From the NCBI GenBank assembly GCA_030753015.1, contig JASMDC010000003.1, forward strand, positions 1 to 64,000: 64,000 bases of DNA, in the 5' to 3' direction. The notes beneath the pieces are model-generated. The model was given only the letters and a program-made list of their open reading frames with translations. It had not been told where the DNA came from and searched no databases. The stretch's first letter is position 1; each line of letters opens with the position of its first letter. Source of the stretch: Candidatus Undinarchaeales archaeon. Lineage in GTDB: Archaea; SpSt-1190; JASMDC01. A program made the translations under genes and the position numbers. Shown here one piece after another: positions 18,150 through 27,100 of this stretch.

Positions 18150-18164
18150 TGTGCACCCTAACTT
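18150..18164 (+). repeat. 15-bp direct repeat, copy 1, in IS leader
   Basis: TGTGCACCCTAACTT, repeated exactly at 18225-18239, 75 bases downstream. The second copy lies between the TATA box and the first ORF of the IS. Confidence 0.7.
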
Positions 18165-18213
18165 CATATGACGTGAGGTCCTTCGCATGAAGGAAAAGCG
18201 GCCCCAGAAGAAG

Positions 18214-18222
18214 GTTTATAAG
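18214..18222 (+). promoter_or_regulatory. TATA box of the IS genes
   Basis: GTTTATAAG, about 27 bases before ATG 18245, the first ORF of the element. The 15-bp repeat copy 2 directly follows it. Confidence 0.5.
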
Positions 18223-18224
18223 AT

Positions 18225-18239
18225 TGTGCACCCTAACTT
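18225..18239 (+). repeat. 15-bp direct repeat, copy 2, in IS leader
   Basis: Exact copy of 18150-18164, located between TATA box and start codon, where a repressor of transposase expression could bind. Confidence 0.7.
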
Positions 18240-18244
18240 TAGTC

Positions 18245-18400
18245 ATGGTGTACACGGAGATCAAAACGATCAAAGGGCGGCAGTACAAGTACCTCCGCGA
18301 GAGCCTCCGGATCGACGGCCGCGTCATCCACAGGACTGTGAAGTACCTTGGCCCCGTGAAACCAAGATACAAACCCCAGAAAAAGAAGGCGAGCCAATGA
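18245..18400 (+). CDS. 51-aa accessory protein of the IS
   Basis: Small basic protein starting MVYTEIKTIKGRQYKYLRES and continuing LRIDGRVIHRTVKYLG before a Lys-rich end. The strand-like IKGRxYxYLRES...G+V..R.VKYLG pattern is the one found at the N-terminus of some IS1634-type transposases and as a stand-alone small archaeal protein. Its stop overlaps the transposase start (ATGA at 18397-18400), so it is translationally coupled. It may bind DNA or regulate transposition; that is inference. Confidence 0.7.
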   Translation: MVYTEIKTIKGRQYKYLRESLRIDGRVIHRTVKYLGPVKPRYKPQKKKASQ

Positions 18401-19899
18401 CATACATACGATCACACCACAAACAAGCCTGGCTGCTTGCCCCGAACATCGAGGACATGATACCGGCCGACCACATCTGCTACCTCGTCGAAGCGCTCAT
18501 GGAAATGATCGACTTCACCCGGTTCGACAAGAAGTACGCAGGCCCCGGACACCCCGCGTACCATCCCCGGGTCATCCTGAAGCTGCTCGTGATGGGTGTC
18601 ATGGACAGGGTGCGCTCATCCCGCAAGCTTGCCCGGAACGCCAGAGAGAACGTCGTCTACATGTACCTCGCGGAGAAGCTCACGCCGGACTTCAGGACCA
18701 TAAGTGACTTCCGCAAGCAGAACGCCGATCTCGTCAAGCAGCTCTTCAAGGACACCGTGGCGCTCGCCAAACAGGAAGGGGTGCTCGACCTGGCCCAGCT
18801 CGCGACGGACGGGACCAAGATCAGGGCCAACGCTACCAACAAGCGCTCGCTCACCAGGGAAGAGCTCGAGTTCATGACCCGGTTCGTTGACGAAGAGCTC
18901 GATGAATGGGCCAGACAGGACCGGATAGAGGACGAGGCGTTCGGCACGCTGAGGGGATACGACCAGCTCCCGGGCAAGGGCAAGCAGAAGATGCGCGCTG
19001 CAGTACGACACTATGTGAAGCATACCAAGGAAAAGGGCGACGGGTTCGAAGAGATGGCGTCCCGAAAGCTGGAGAAAGCACGCCAGGAGATGGAACAGCA
19101 CAACCTCGACAAAGTGAGCACGACGGACACCGACTGCCGATTCATGAAGTCCAAGAAGGGAAGGCTGGAGTTCTCGTACAACCCTCAGGTCACGACGGAC
19201 GGGAATTGCTTTATCCTCGCCTCCGACGTATGCCAGGACGTGAACGACAAGAGACAACTGCAGCCCCAAGTGCTTCAGACGGAAGAGAACCTCGGCCAGA
19301 TATCCGAAGGAACGCCATGGAACTTCGACAATGGGTACTTCGGAGGGGACAACCTGGCCTTCCTCAAGGAGAAGAAGATCAACGCGTACGTCGCAACGGA
19401 AAAACCGGACCCCAACCCGTACAGCGCCGACAAGTTCATCCACGACCCCAAGAAGAAAGAATACACATGTCCCGGAGGACACGTCATGAGATTCCTCGGC
19501 GAAAGACATGAGAAGAGCCGGGGCTACAGGTACAACCTTTACCGGTCCTATAGCTGCCACACGTGCCCGCACCAGGGATCGTGCACCAAGAGAAAGGATG
19601 GCATCCGTTACCTGAAGGTCTACCCGCACCCCGAGCTCAGGGATGAGATGATCGCCAAGATAAGCACCAAGAACGCGAAGAAGACGTACCGCCAGCGTAA
19701 AGAGACCGTCGAGCCGATGATAGGATGCATCAAATACGACCTGGGGCTCGATGAGTTTCTCACGAGGGGCCTTGGAACGGTGAGAACGGAGTTCAGGCTG
19801 GCCTGTACGGCCTTCAACGTCAAGAAGATGTGGTTGCGGATGCGGGAGAGGGCCGCTGGTGTGGTCGGAAGCACACTTGCTCCCGTACATCCGTGTTGA
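18397..19899 (+). CDS. IS1182-family DDE transposase
   Basis: Transposase of 500 aa that would cut and paste the element using the inverted repeats. It has the N-terminal DUF772-like region (YHPRVILKLLVMGVMDRVRSS, then FRTISDFRKQN), the first catalytic Asp in LATDGTKIRANAT, the second in VTTDGNCFILASDV, a zinc-ribbon-like CPGGHVM ... CHTCPHQGSC stretch, and the catalytic Glu in TVEPMIGCIKYD. The frame is complete and no stop interrupts it, so it may be active. ATG 18397 is chosen because it couples to the upstream small ORF; the frame is open further upstream but without homology. Confidence 0.93.
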   Translation: MTYIRSHHKQAWLLAPNIEDMIPADHICYLVEALMEMIDFTRFDKKYAGPGHPAYHPRVILKLLVMGVMDRVRSSRKLARNARENVVYMYLAEKLTPDFRTISDFRKQNADLVKQLFKDTVALAKQEGVLDLAQLATDGTKIRANATNKRSLTREELEFMTRFVDEELDEWARQDRIEDEAFGTLRGYDQLPGKGKQKMRAAVRHYVKHTKEKGDGFEEMASRKLEKARQEMEQHNLDKVSTTDTDCRFMKSKKGRLEFSYNPQVTTDGNCFILASDVCQDVNDKRQLQPQVLQTEENLGQISEGTPWNFDNGYFGGDNLAFLKEKKINAYVATEKPDPNPYSADKFIHDPKKKEYTCPGGHVMRFLGERHEKSRGYRYNLYRSYSCHTCPHQGSCTKRKDGIRYLKVYPHPELRDEMIAKISTKNAKKTYRQRKETVEPMIGCIKYDLGLDEFLTRGLGTVRTEFRLACTAFNVKKMWLRMRERAAGVVGSTLAPVHPC

Positions 19900-19934
19900 G
19901 GATATTCATTCTCACATCGATCGGTGTATGGTAT

Positions 19935-19954
19935 CGAATTGTCGGACAGCCTGT
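19935..19954 (-). repeat. Right terminal inverted repeat of the IS
   Basis: Exact inverted copy of 18087-18106. Confidence 0.9.
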
Positions 19955-20631
19955 TTCCGACCGTGGGATGAATCGCGTTCCACGGAATGTGGGTGAACAC
20001 GCGTAAGAAGAACGGTCAATCCCAACATCAGTACCTGAATCATCAGTAGGTGTATTATGCATATTAGGGGTCTAATGATCTATTACCGGCACACCACCCC
20101 CCTATGGTATATAATGATGAACGGCCTATTACCTATTTGGGGTGTCAGCCAAGGACGATAATTGAACAGAAGACAGCGGTCGCGTCCTGCGGGCCTAGGT
20201 CCGGCCAATGATGAGCAAAGCTGAAAATGCTGGCTGATCGGTCGGGCTTGCGGTCTTCCGGGGGAAAGGTGAGGGATGCTCATAACACGGAGCGTTCATA
20301 GAGAGGTTCGCGTGCACGTGGATGTGCAGATGCCTCGACCCAGTCTGGTAACGGAAGGAGTTCTGAACGCTGTGATCAATATTCAGAATCGCTCAGGGTG
20401 GGGACCACCCGATGTGCCCGTGGAGCTGGAAACAGCGTCGAAGCGGGAAGCTCCTCCACTTGGAGAGGGGTAGTTCACAGGTCCCATCGGCAGCTCCGGG
20501 AACGATCTAAGCACAACTCGCACAAAGGACGTGAATGGGCGTTCGTCAACGAACCCACCTTTGAAAAGGGGAGCATCCCTGGTGTCCATTTGTGAAGGGC
20601 TCTCGCTCTTCCTATGGAACGCCTCACCCCG

Positions 20632-20652
20632 ACCCCCTGGTTTCCGATGGAA
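20632..20652 (-). promoter_or_regulatory. ORB-like motif, inverted orientation
   Basis: Read on the other strand as TTCCATCGGAAA followed by CCAGGGGG; two differences from the palindromic TTCCA(C/G)TGGAAA core, G-tract present. Confidence 0.35.
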
Positions 20653-20943
20653 TAGTGCGGCCGGAAGAGGACCTGCGTCCGCTGGAGGAACGCCGGATGT
20701 AAGCTTAGAATATGGTCCGAGTGTGGCGTTCCTGAAAAATATATTAAACCCTGCTAGCACCGACGTCTGCTCTTTGTTATTCGTACGCACGGTTGCAGTG
20801 GAAATCATGATTCATCTTCAAAAAAACACATGTGCCGATGGATAGGTCCAAGAGGTCAGACCTTCGCTTCCTATGGAGTTCGGTTAAGATAGAAAATCGA
20901 GATTGTCAGGAATCTGACGGGATCGATGCGGTGAAAACAGGAA

Positions 20944-20965
20944 TCTCCACAGGAAATGTAGGGGT
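20944..20965 (+). promoter_or_regulatory. ORB-like motif
   Basis: TCCACAGGAAATGTAGGGGT resembles the archaeal Orc1 box, with a core mismatch (A for T) and the GGGG tract at the expected spacing. Confidence 0.4.
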
Positions 20966-21020
20966 AGTCATGAGAATGGATGTATAGCTTCCACTACCAC
21001 TATCTTTATAGGGTACCTTG

Positions 21021-21041
21021 ATTTCCACTGGAGGTAGGGGT
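21021..21041 (+). promoter_or_regulatory. ORB-like motif next to cdc6
   Basis: TTTCCACTGGAGGTAGGGGT, closest match in the region to the TTCCA(C/G)TGGAAA-n-GGGG box; 22 bases before the cdc6 start, so it could also autoregulate cdc6. Confidence 0.5.
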
Positions 21042-21062
21042 AACCCTTAAAATGGTGCTGAG

Positions 21063-22262
21063 ATGATTCAAAAGACGCTTGACAACCTCTTTGAGGAGTT
21101 CCTGACAAAGGAGAGTATCTTTACATGCAAAGGGGCGCTTCAGGCAAAGTACCAACCGAAGAACCTCCTCCACCGTGAAGAACTGGTCAAGGAGCTTGCT
21201 TCCATTCTCGCACCGACGCTCCGGGACGAGCTCCCGTCAAACATCTTCATATATGGTAAGACGGGGACCGGTAAGACCTCGGTCATCCGTTGGATCGCTG
21301 ACCAGCTCTCGAGCAAGGCTGGCTCCATCGACGTTCGTCTCAAGATTATCTATGTTAACATCAAACTCGACCGGGTGGCCGACACCGAGTACCGGCTATT
21401 CGCCTACCTCGGCGAACAGCTGGGCGCCACCATCCCCACAACGGGCCTTCCCACCTCCCATGTGTTCGATGTCTTCAAGCGCGAGGTGGACGCCAAGGAC
21501 AGCACGATCATAGTCATCCTCGACGAGGTTGATCGCCTCATCTCCAAGACCGGCGACGAGGTCCTGTACAACCTCACTCGTATGACCGGCGACCTCAAGC
21601 ACTCGAAAGTGTGCATCATCGGGATCACGAACGACCTAAAGTTCCTTGATACGCTGGATCCGCGTGTTCGGTCATCCCTATCGGAAGAAGAAATCCTTTT
21701 CCCCCCTTACAACGCTCTTCAGCTTCGGGACATCCTGGCGCGACGCGCTGAGATTGCCTTCAAGTCCGGTGTGGTCGACCAAGCCGTCGTCCGGAAGTGC
21801 GCTGCCCGAGCCGCACGAGAGCATGGCGACGCGCGCAAGGCGCTAGACCTTCTGCGAGTGGCCGGCGAGATCGCTGAGCGTGCTGGCGACACGAAGGTCG
21901 TCGAGAAGCATCTGGACATCGCTGAGGACCGCATCGACTTTGATCGTGTGCTCGAGACGGTAAAATCCCAGCCCCGACAATCGAAGGCGGTGTTGTTCAG
22001 CATCATGCGGCTCAACGGTGAGGAGGTGACGACAGGCGATGTGTACGACACGTACCGTCATATGTGCATGAACTCCGGTCTTTCCGTTCTCACACAGCGG
22101 CGGGTGTCCGATCTCATCTCAGAGCTCGACATGCTCGGGATTGTCAGCGCAAAGAAGAAGAGCCTCGGGAGGTATGGGAGAACGCGGTTCATCTCATTGC
22201 ACCTCCCCTCGGTCGTACATGGGAACATCCATGAGGTCCTTTCATCGGAGTTCGGGATGTAG
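21063..22262 (+). CDS. cdc6: Orc1/Cdc6-type origin-binding initiator
   Basis: AAA+ initiator of 399 aa that binds origin boxes and loads MCM. Walker A is GKTGTGKTS (residues 65-73), Walker B VILDEVDRLI, sensor-1-like CIIGITNDLKFLDTLDPRVRSSL, sensor-2 region AAREHGDARKALDLLRVAGE, and a C-terminal winged helix (TQRRVSDLISELDMLGI). The length is normal. It begins a tight operon: DP1 starts 3 bases after its stop. ORB-like sites just upstream suggest origin linkage and possible autoregulation. Confidence 0.95.
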   Translation: MIQKTLDNLFEEFLTKESIFTCKGALQAKYQPKNLLHREELVKELASILAPTLRDELPSNIFIYGKTGTGKTSVIRWIADQLSSKAGSIDVRLKIIYVNIKLDRVADTEYRLFAYLGEQLGATIPTTGLPTSHVFDVFKREVDAKDSTIIVILDEVDRLISKTGDEVLYNLTRMTGDLKHSKVCIIGITNDLKFLDTLDPRVRSSLSEEEILFPPYNALQLRDILARRAEIAFKSGVVDQAVVRKCAARAAREHGDARKALDLLRVAGEIAERAGDTKVVEKHLDIAEDRIDFDRVLETVKSQPRQSKAVLFSIMRLNGEEVTTGDVYDTYRHMCMNSGLSVLTQRRVSDLISELDMLGIVSAKKKSLGRYGRTRFISLHLPSVVHGNIHEVLSSEFGM

Positions 22263-22265
22263 CTG

Positions 22266-24092
22266 ATGGAACGATCCAAGCTCATCGAGTGCATCCGTGA
22301 CGAGGGCTACTCCTACAACTTCACACCGGAAGCGGTGGAACTCATCGTCGACAGGGACGACCTCGACGAGATCGTCACTGCAGTTGAACAGTATGAGGAC
22401 ATCGATACGATCACAGAGGAGATTGTTGAAGCGCTCCATGAGAACCGTGAGCTTCCGGACATCGACTGGGCGTCCTTCCTCGAACTAAAGGCCCGTTGCG
22501 AGCGGGGCGAGGACGAGGGGGGATTCAAGCAAATGGTGGCGGAGCTGAGGAAGGTGTCAGTCCCCACCGAGAGCGTGAATGATAGCGCTCTTATCGAGGA
22601 ACCATCTGTTGTGGAGGCCCAATCTGGGACGACGGCCGAAGCTGCAGCGACCGCACCCCGTCTTATCAAGGAAGAGAACGGTCCCGCCATCCTCATCGAT
22701 AGCACGGTCCTTACGCAGGTCCCGACAACATCCCCCGTAGCGACCGGGGGCGCCGAGGAGGGTGTGGTGGTCGTGCTCGGCTCCCGACCGGAGACCATGA
22801 TTCGTGGGGATCTCAGGACCTCCGCCCAGGTTCTCATGGAGTATCGGGAGAGCTTCGATCAGCGAGGGACTGTGGACGATTTCATGACCTACTTCTCCTC
22901 ACGGTACAAGAAGCTCAAGAAGCTCCTTGAAGGACGTCCGGAGCTCTCGTCGCTCCTTTCCATCGAGAGGGCCGCATCGTACAATGCTGACGGAGAGTAT
23001 GGGCGAGAGGACATATCCGTTATCGGGATGGTAACAGAGAAGACGGTCACCAAGAACGGCCATATCATGCTCACTATAGAGGATCCCTCCGGTACGGTGC
23101 GGGTGCTCATCCTCAAGGACAAGCAGGAGCTCATGGAGAAAGGGAATGCCATAGTGCAGGACGAGGTCATCGGTATCCGGGGCTCCCCAGGAAAGGATAT
23201 CCTCTTCTGCAACGACCTGATCTTCCCCAACGTACACCTCCGCAACCCCATACCCCGGACCGAGGAGGAGGTGTACGCCGTGTTCATCTCCGATGTGCAT
23301 GTGGGGAGCAACGAGTTCCGTGACAAGGAGTTCGAGCGGTTCCTCAGCTGGCTCCGTGGTGAGTGGGGGGACGAGAAGAAGCGTCAGATGGCGGCACGGG
23401 TCGGTTACCTTCTGATCGCCGGCGACCTCGTCGACGGCATCGGTATCTACAAGGGTCAGGACAAGGAGCTCACCATCACGGACATCTACAAACAGTACGA
23501 GGTTTTCGCACGTTACATGGAGATGGTGCCCGAAGGTATCCAGACGGTCATAATCCCGGGGAACCACGATGTGTCCCGTGAGGCAGAGCCCCAGCCCGCG
23601 GTCTTCAACGAGTTCGCACGGGACCTGTACGAGAAGGACCGCTACATCATCTCATCCAATCCCTCGCTGGTCAGGCTCCATGACACTCTTGACGTACTGA
23701 TGTACCACGGTGCGAGCCTGGACTCCATGATCGATGCTCTCCCTCAGCTCAAGGACGGCTACAACCGCCCATCGCTGGTCATGGAGCAGCTGATCCGCAA
23801 GCGCCACCTCAACCCGATCTTCGGCCATAAGACGCGCATATTCCCCGAGCGTGAGGACCTCCTCGTAATCCAACCCGTCCCCCATGTGTTCCATGCAGGA
23901 CACGTCCATACGTACGATCATACCATGTATCGTGGTATCCATCTCATCAACTCTGGCACGTTCCAGGGGCAGACGGAGTTCCAGGTCAGGATGGGCCATC
24001 AGCCCACTCCGTCCATCGTGCCCGTATTGAATCTCAAGACGGGTAATATCAAGCGTCTCGGTTTCGCTGAGGTCAATAGAGGTGGCGTGTGA
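22266..24092 (+). CDS. polB: DNA polymerase D small subunit (DP1), exonuclease
   Basis: Protein of 608 aa: an N-terminal helical domain (about 1-80), a variable linker, an OB fold (GMVTEKTVTKNGHIMLTIEDPSG split around residue 255) and a calcineurin-like phosphoesterase domain with ISDVHVGS, LLIAGDLVDG, VIIPGNHDVS, MYHGAS and HVFHAGHVHTYD. In family knowledge DP1 supplies the 3'-5' proofreading nuclease and binds PCNA and DP2. All metal-binding motifs look intact. It overlaps a tiny ORF by TGATG, which then overlaps DP2. Confidence 0.95.
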   Translation: MERSKLIECIRDEGYSYNFTPEAVELIVDRDDLDEIVTAVEQYEDIDTITEEIVEALHENRELPDIDWASFLELKARCERGEDEGGFKQMVAELRKVSVPTESVNDSALIEEPSVVEAQSGTTAEAAATAPRLIKEENGPAILIDSTVLTQVPTTSPVATGGAEEGVVVVLGSRPETMIRGDLRTSAQVLMEYRESFDQRGTVDDFMTYFSSRYKKLKKLLEGRPELSSLLSIERAASYNADGEYGREDISVIGMVTEKTVTKNGHIMLTIEDPSGTVRVLILKDKQELMEKGNAIVQDEVIGIRGSPGKDILFCNDLIFPNVHLRNPIPRTEEEVYAVFISDVHVGSNEFRDKEFERFLSWLRGEWGDEKKRQMAARVGYLLIAGDLVDGIGIYKGQDKELTITDIYKQYEVFARYMEMVPEGIQTVIIPGNHDVSREAEPQPAVFNEFARDLYEKDRYIISSNPSLVRLHDTLDVLMYHGASLDSMIDALPQLKDGYNRPSLVMEQLIRKRHLNPIFGHKTRIFPEREDLLVIQPVPHVFHAGHVHTYDHTMYRGIHLINSGTFQGQTEFQVRMGHQPTPSIVPVLNLKTGNIKRLGFAEVNRGGV

Positions 24093-24196
24093 TGGACCCT
24101 GAGACACTGACCGTTCATTTTTTGAATGTGGCCTGGTACCCACTGAGCGTGGATCCGACCGCATTCCCATCCACAGAGGGGGGCCTACACAAGTGA
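24092..24196 (+). CDS. Possible 34-aa ORF bridging DP1 and DP2
   Basis: Tiny ORF beginning MDPETLTVHFLNVAWYPLSV. Its ATG overlaps the DP1 stop (TGATG) and its stop overlaps the GTG start of DP2 (GTGA). Such double overlap suggests continuous translational coupling across the pol D genes. It may only serve as a coupling relay. Chance is possible because no homologue can be checked here. Confidence 0.35.
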   Translation: MDPETLTVHFLNVAWYPLSVDPTAFPSTEGGLHK

Positions 24197-27100
24197 CACT
24201 CTCTTCTCTTAACGGGAACGGCCAGGCCATCCTTGGAGATGATAACGGCCCGAAAGAAAAAATACCTGTCCGCCGGGTTGGAGGCGTGGATGTCAACTCG
24301 TGCACCGAGAATGACGCGTCCAAGATGGATGTCGAGGTGTCGCCGCGCCTGTGTGCGTACTTCACTGCGTTGGAGCGTGATGCACGACAGTTGTACGAGA
24401 TCGCAGAAGAGGCAAGGAAGAAAGGCCTTGATCCTGAGTCACAGGTCAACATTCCTCTGGCCCGGGACGTAGCGGCACGGGTGGAGGGTCTCATCTCGTC
24501 CATCTATCCACAACTGACCGGCTCGGGGCTCGCCGAGGCAATCCGTTTACTGGAGGACGAATTCAGTAAGAACGATGAACGGATTTGTTTTCATGCAGCT
24601 GAACGGGTGGCGCGCGAGGAGTTCTGTAAATTCGAGAGTACTGAACAGGCACTCGATGCCGGCGTCCGTGTGGGTGTGGCATATAACACACAAGGTATCG
24701 TCACAGCGCCCCTTGAGGGCATCGCGCGGGTAAAGGTCAAGAAGCGTATGGATGGCGGCGAGTACGTAGCCATCTACTATGCGGGGCCTATCCGGAGCGC
24801 TGGTGGAACTGCCAACGCGCTCTCCGTGCTCATCACTGATTTCCTACGCTCAAAGTTCGGTTACCAGTCGTACGATCCGCTCGACAATGAAGTGGAGCGG
24901 TTCGTTACCGAGCTCGAGGACTACGATTCAAAGATCACGAACCTCCAGTTCAAGGTGTCGGCCAATGACATCCGGACAATGGTACATCACATCCCCGTCG
25001 AGGTGAGCGGCGACGCCACCGAGAAACTGGAAGTCCTCTCCTACAAGGACCTTGAGCGTGTCGAGACCAATAATATCCGGTCGGGTGTCTGTCTCACTCT
25101 ATCCTGTATCTACGGTAAGGCCTTCAAGCTCCTCAAGCGGATCAAAGGGAACCTATCCGGTTTCGAACTCGAGCATTGGATATTCCTTGAAGAGATGATG
25201 TCTAAGGGAAAGAAAGAAGAGAAGACGTCCGGTTCGAAGGGTGTCGAACCCTCCTACAAGTACATGAGCGAGCTTCCCGGGGGACGTCCGGTCTTCTCGT
25301 ACCCATCTCGAGCGGGCGGGTTCCGCCTCAGATACGGCCGGAGCAGGAATACGGGATTCGCGGCCTGCGGTGTCCATCCGGCCACTATGGTGGTGACGGA
25401 CGAGTTCATCTCCGTTGGTACACAGCTCAAGATAGAGTACCCCGGAAAGGCGACCGTCGCAATGCCAGTGGACGGTATCGAGGGACCGATCGTAAGGACC
25501 AGTGACGGATCCGTAGTCCGTGTAACTTCGATTGAGCAGGCACGCGAAGTGAGGAAGGATATCGACAAGGTGCTCTTCCTAGGGGACCTCTTGATAGGAT
25601 TCGGCGAGTTCGCTACGAACGGAAAGAAGCTCCTACCGGCTGGCTGGTGCGAGGAGTGGTGGGAGGGTCTCGTGCGTGAGAGCAACGAGGAACCGAGCAC
25701 CCCTGGTTCGTTCTCCGAAGCACTCGCGATCTCACAGCGGTTGAAGATCCCTCTCCACCCGCGGCACACACACTTCTACTCCGACCTATCACGGGATCAG
25801 CTGTCCGCACTAGCGCGATGGTTAGGGACAGGGACTATCGAGCGTGTTCCGCGAGATCATGCAGATGGGGGCACTATCATCCATCTTAGACTCAAGCATG
25901 ATGACGCTGGCAAGGATGCCCTTGAGATCGCGTGCCTACCACACTCGGTGACCGATGGTGAAGTGGTCATCGAGGGGGAAGCAGAAGAGCTACTCGTCAC
26001 CTTTGGAATGTTGGATGTAGACCGCATCGATCCATCGCGACTGCTGGGGATCTTGGACGAACTCCGTGATGCCTCGGCCCTTGAGGTCATCAACGCCGTT
26101 TCCCCGGTCATGATCAAACCTTTCGCTCCCGCGTACATTGGAACGAGGATGGGCCGACCCGAGAAAGCAGAGAGACGGATCATGAAGGGATCGCCCAACC
26201 TTCTCTTCCCTGTTGGTCGTGATGATGCGGGGGAGAAGAAGCAGCGTTCGCTCATCAAGGCCGCTCAGCACAAGACCGTGCGTGTCGAGCTAGGAAAACG
26301 CTTCTGCCCGGAGTGCAAGGAGTTCACGTTCATGGCGAACTGTCCGACCTGTGGGGCCCTCACAGAGCAGAGAAGGGTTTGTGTCCGGTGTGGCCAGGTC
26401 ACTAAACTGGACATGCATTGTGAAATACCTACAAAGAGATCGGACTTCTACCATCTTCCGTTCAAGGAGCTCATCGATGCGGCCGCCGGTAACGTAGGCG
26501 AGCGAGTGCCTGCCGAACTGAAGGGCGTGCTCGGGATGAGCTCACGCTCCAAGATACCTGAGCGTATGGAGAAGGGGATACTACGTGCCAAGCACCGCGT
26601 GCTAGTGAACAAGGACGGTACGATCAGGTTCGATGGTACGGACTGTCCCATCAGCCATTTCACGCCCATTGAGATCGGAACAACAGTGGAGCGTCTAAGA
26701 GAGCTCGGGTACGTCGAGGACATCCATGGGAAGACGCTCGAACATGAGAATCAGGTGGTCGAACTTCTAGCTCAGGATATCCTTGTGTCCGACTTTAGGG
26801 ATCCTGACGGTAAAATCGCTTCGGGAGCTGACTACTGTACTCAGATATGCAACTTCGTCGACGATCTCCTCGAGAGGTTCTATGGGATGCCCCGATTCTA
26901 CAATATTTCATGCCGCGAAGACCTCGTAGGACACCTTGTAATCACGCTCGCACCCCACACATCGGCCGCCATCATTGGAAGGATCATCGGATTCACTCCT
27001 GCCAGAGTATACTATACTCATCCTCTGCTTATTGCTGCACGTAGACGGAATGCGGATGGGGATGAGGATTCTATCTCATTGGCGCTCGATGCGCTCCTCA

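Larger units (their letters stand above)
18087..19954 (+). mobile_element. IS1182-type insertion sequence, apparently intact
   Basis: A 1868-bp element bounded by a perfect 20-bp inverted repeat (ACAGGCTGTCCGACAATTCG at 18087-18106; its complement at 19935-19954). The inverted similarity continues weakly outward (a TGGGAT block at the same offset on both sides), so the true ends may lie up to about 16 bases further out. The 3 bases TTC flank both ends and could be a short target duplication, but this is too short to trust. It carries a 51-aa ORF and a full-length transposase overlapping by ATGA. Confidence 0.88.
19955..21062. other. Gene-poor region before orc1/cdc6, predicted replication origin
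   Basis: About 1.1 kb between the IS and cdc6 in which I see no convincing gene. It holds origin-recognition-box-like motifs: TTCCACTGGAGGTAGGGGT (21023-21041), CTCCACAGGAAATGTAGGGG (20945-20964), and an opposite-orientation CCCCCTGGTTTCCGATGGAA (20633-20652). Between them is an AT-rich patch (GAAAAATATATTAAA, about 20733-20748) that could be the unwinding element. Archaeal origins commonly lie beside orc1/cdc6 with inverted boxes flanking AT-rich DNA. Other open frames here have no recognisable homology. At 20684-20692 and 20726-20734 there is a 9-bp inverted repeat (AGGAACGCC/GGCGTTCCT). Confidence 0.55.

Noticed and set aside
18616-19890. 424-codon antisense open frame in the transposase
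   Set aside because: Shadow of the transposase gene.
20160-20480. Possible structured RNA (RNase P, SRP or C/D box sRNA)
   Set aside because: An ATGATGA followed by CTGA resembles C/D boxes, but the spacing between them is too short, and no conserved RNase P or SRP core sequences are visible.
20791-20805. Additional origin box GTTGCAGTGGAAATC
   Set aside because: Half the core fits but the G-tract is missing.
20383-20808. 141-codon minus-strand open frame in the origin region
   Set aside because: No recognisable motif, composition not protein-like, and it overlaps the origin-box motifs.
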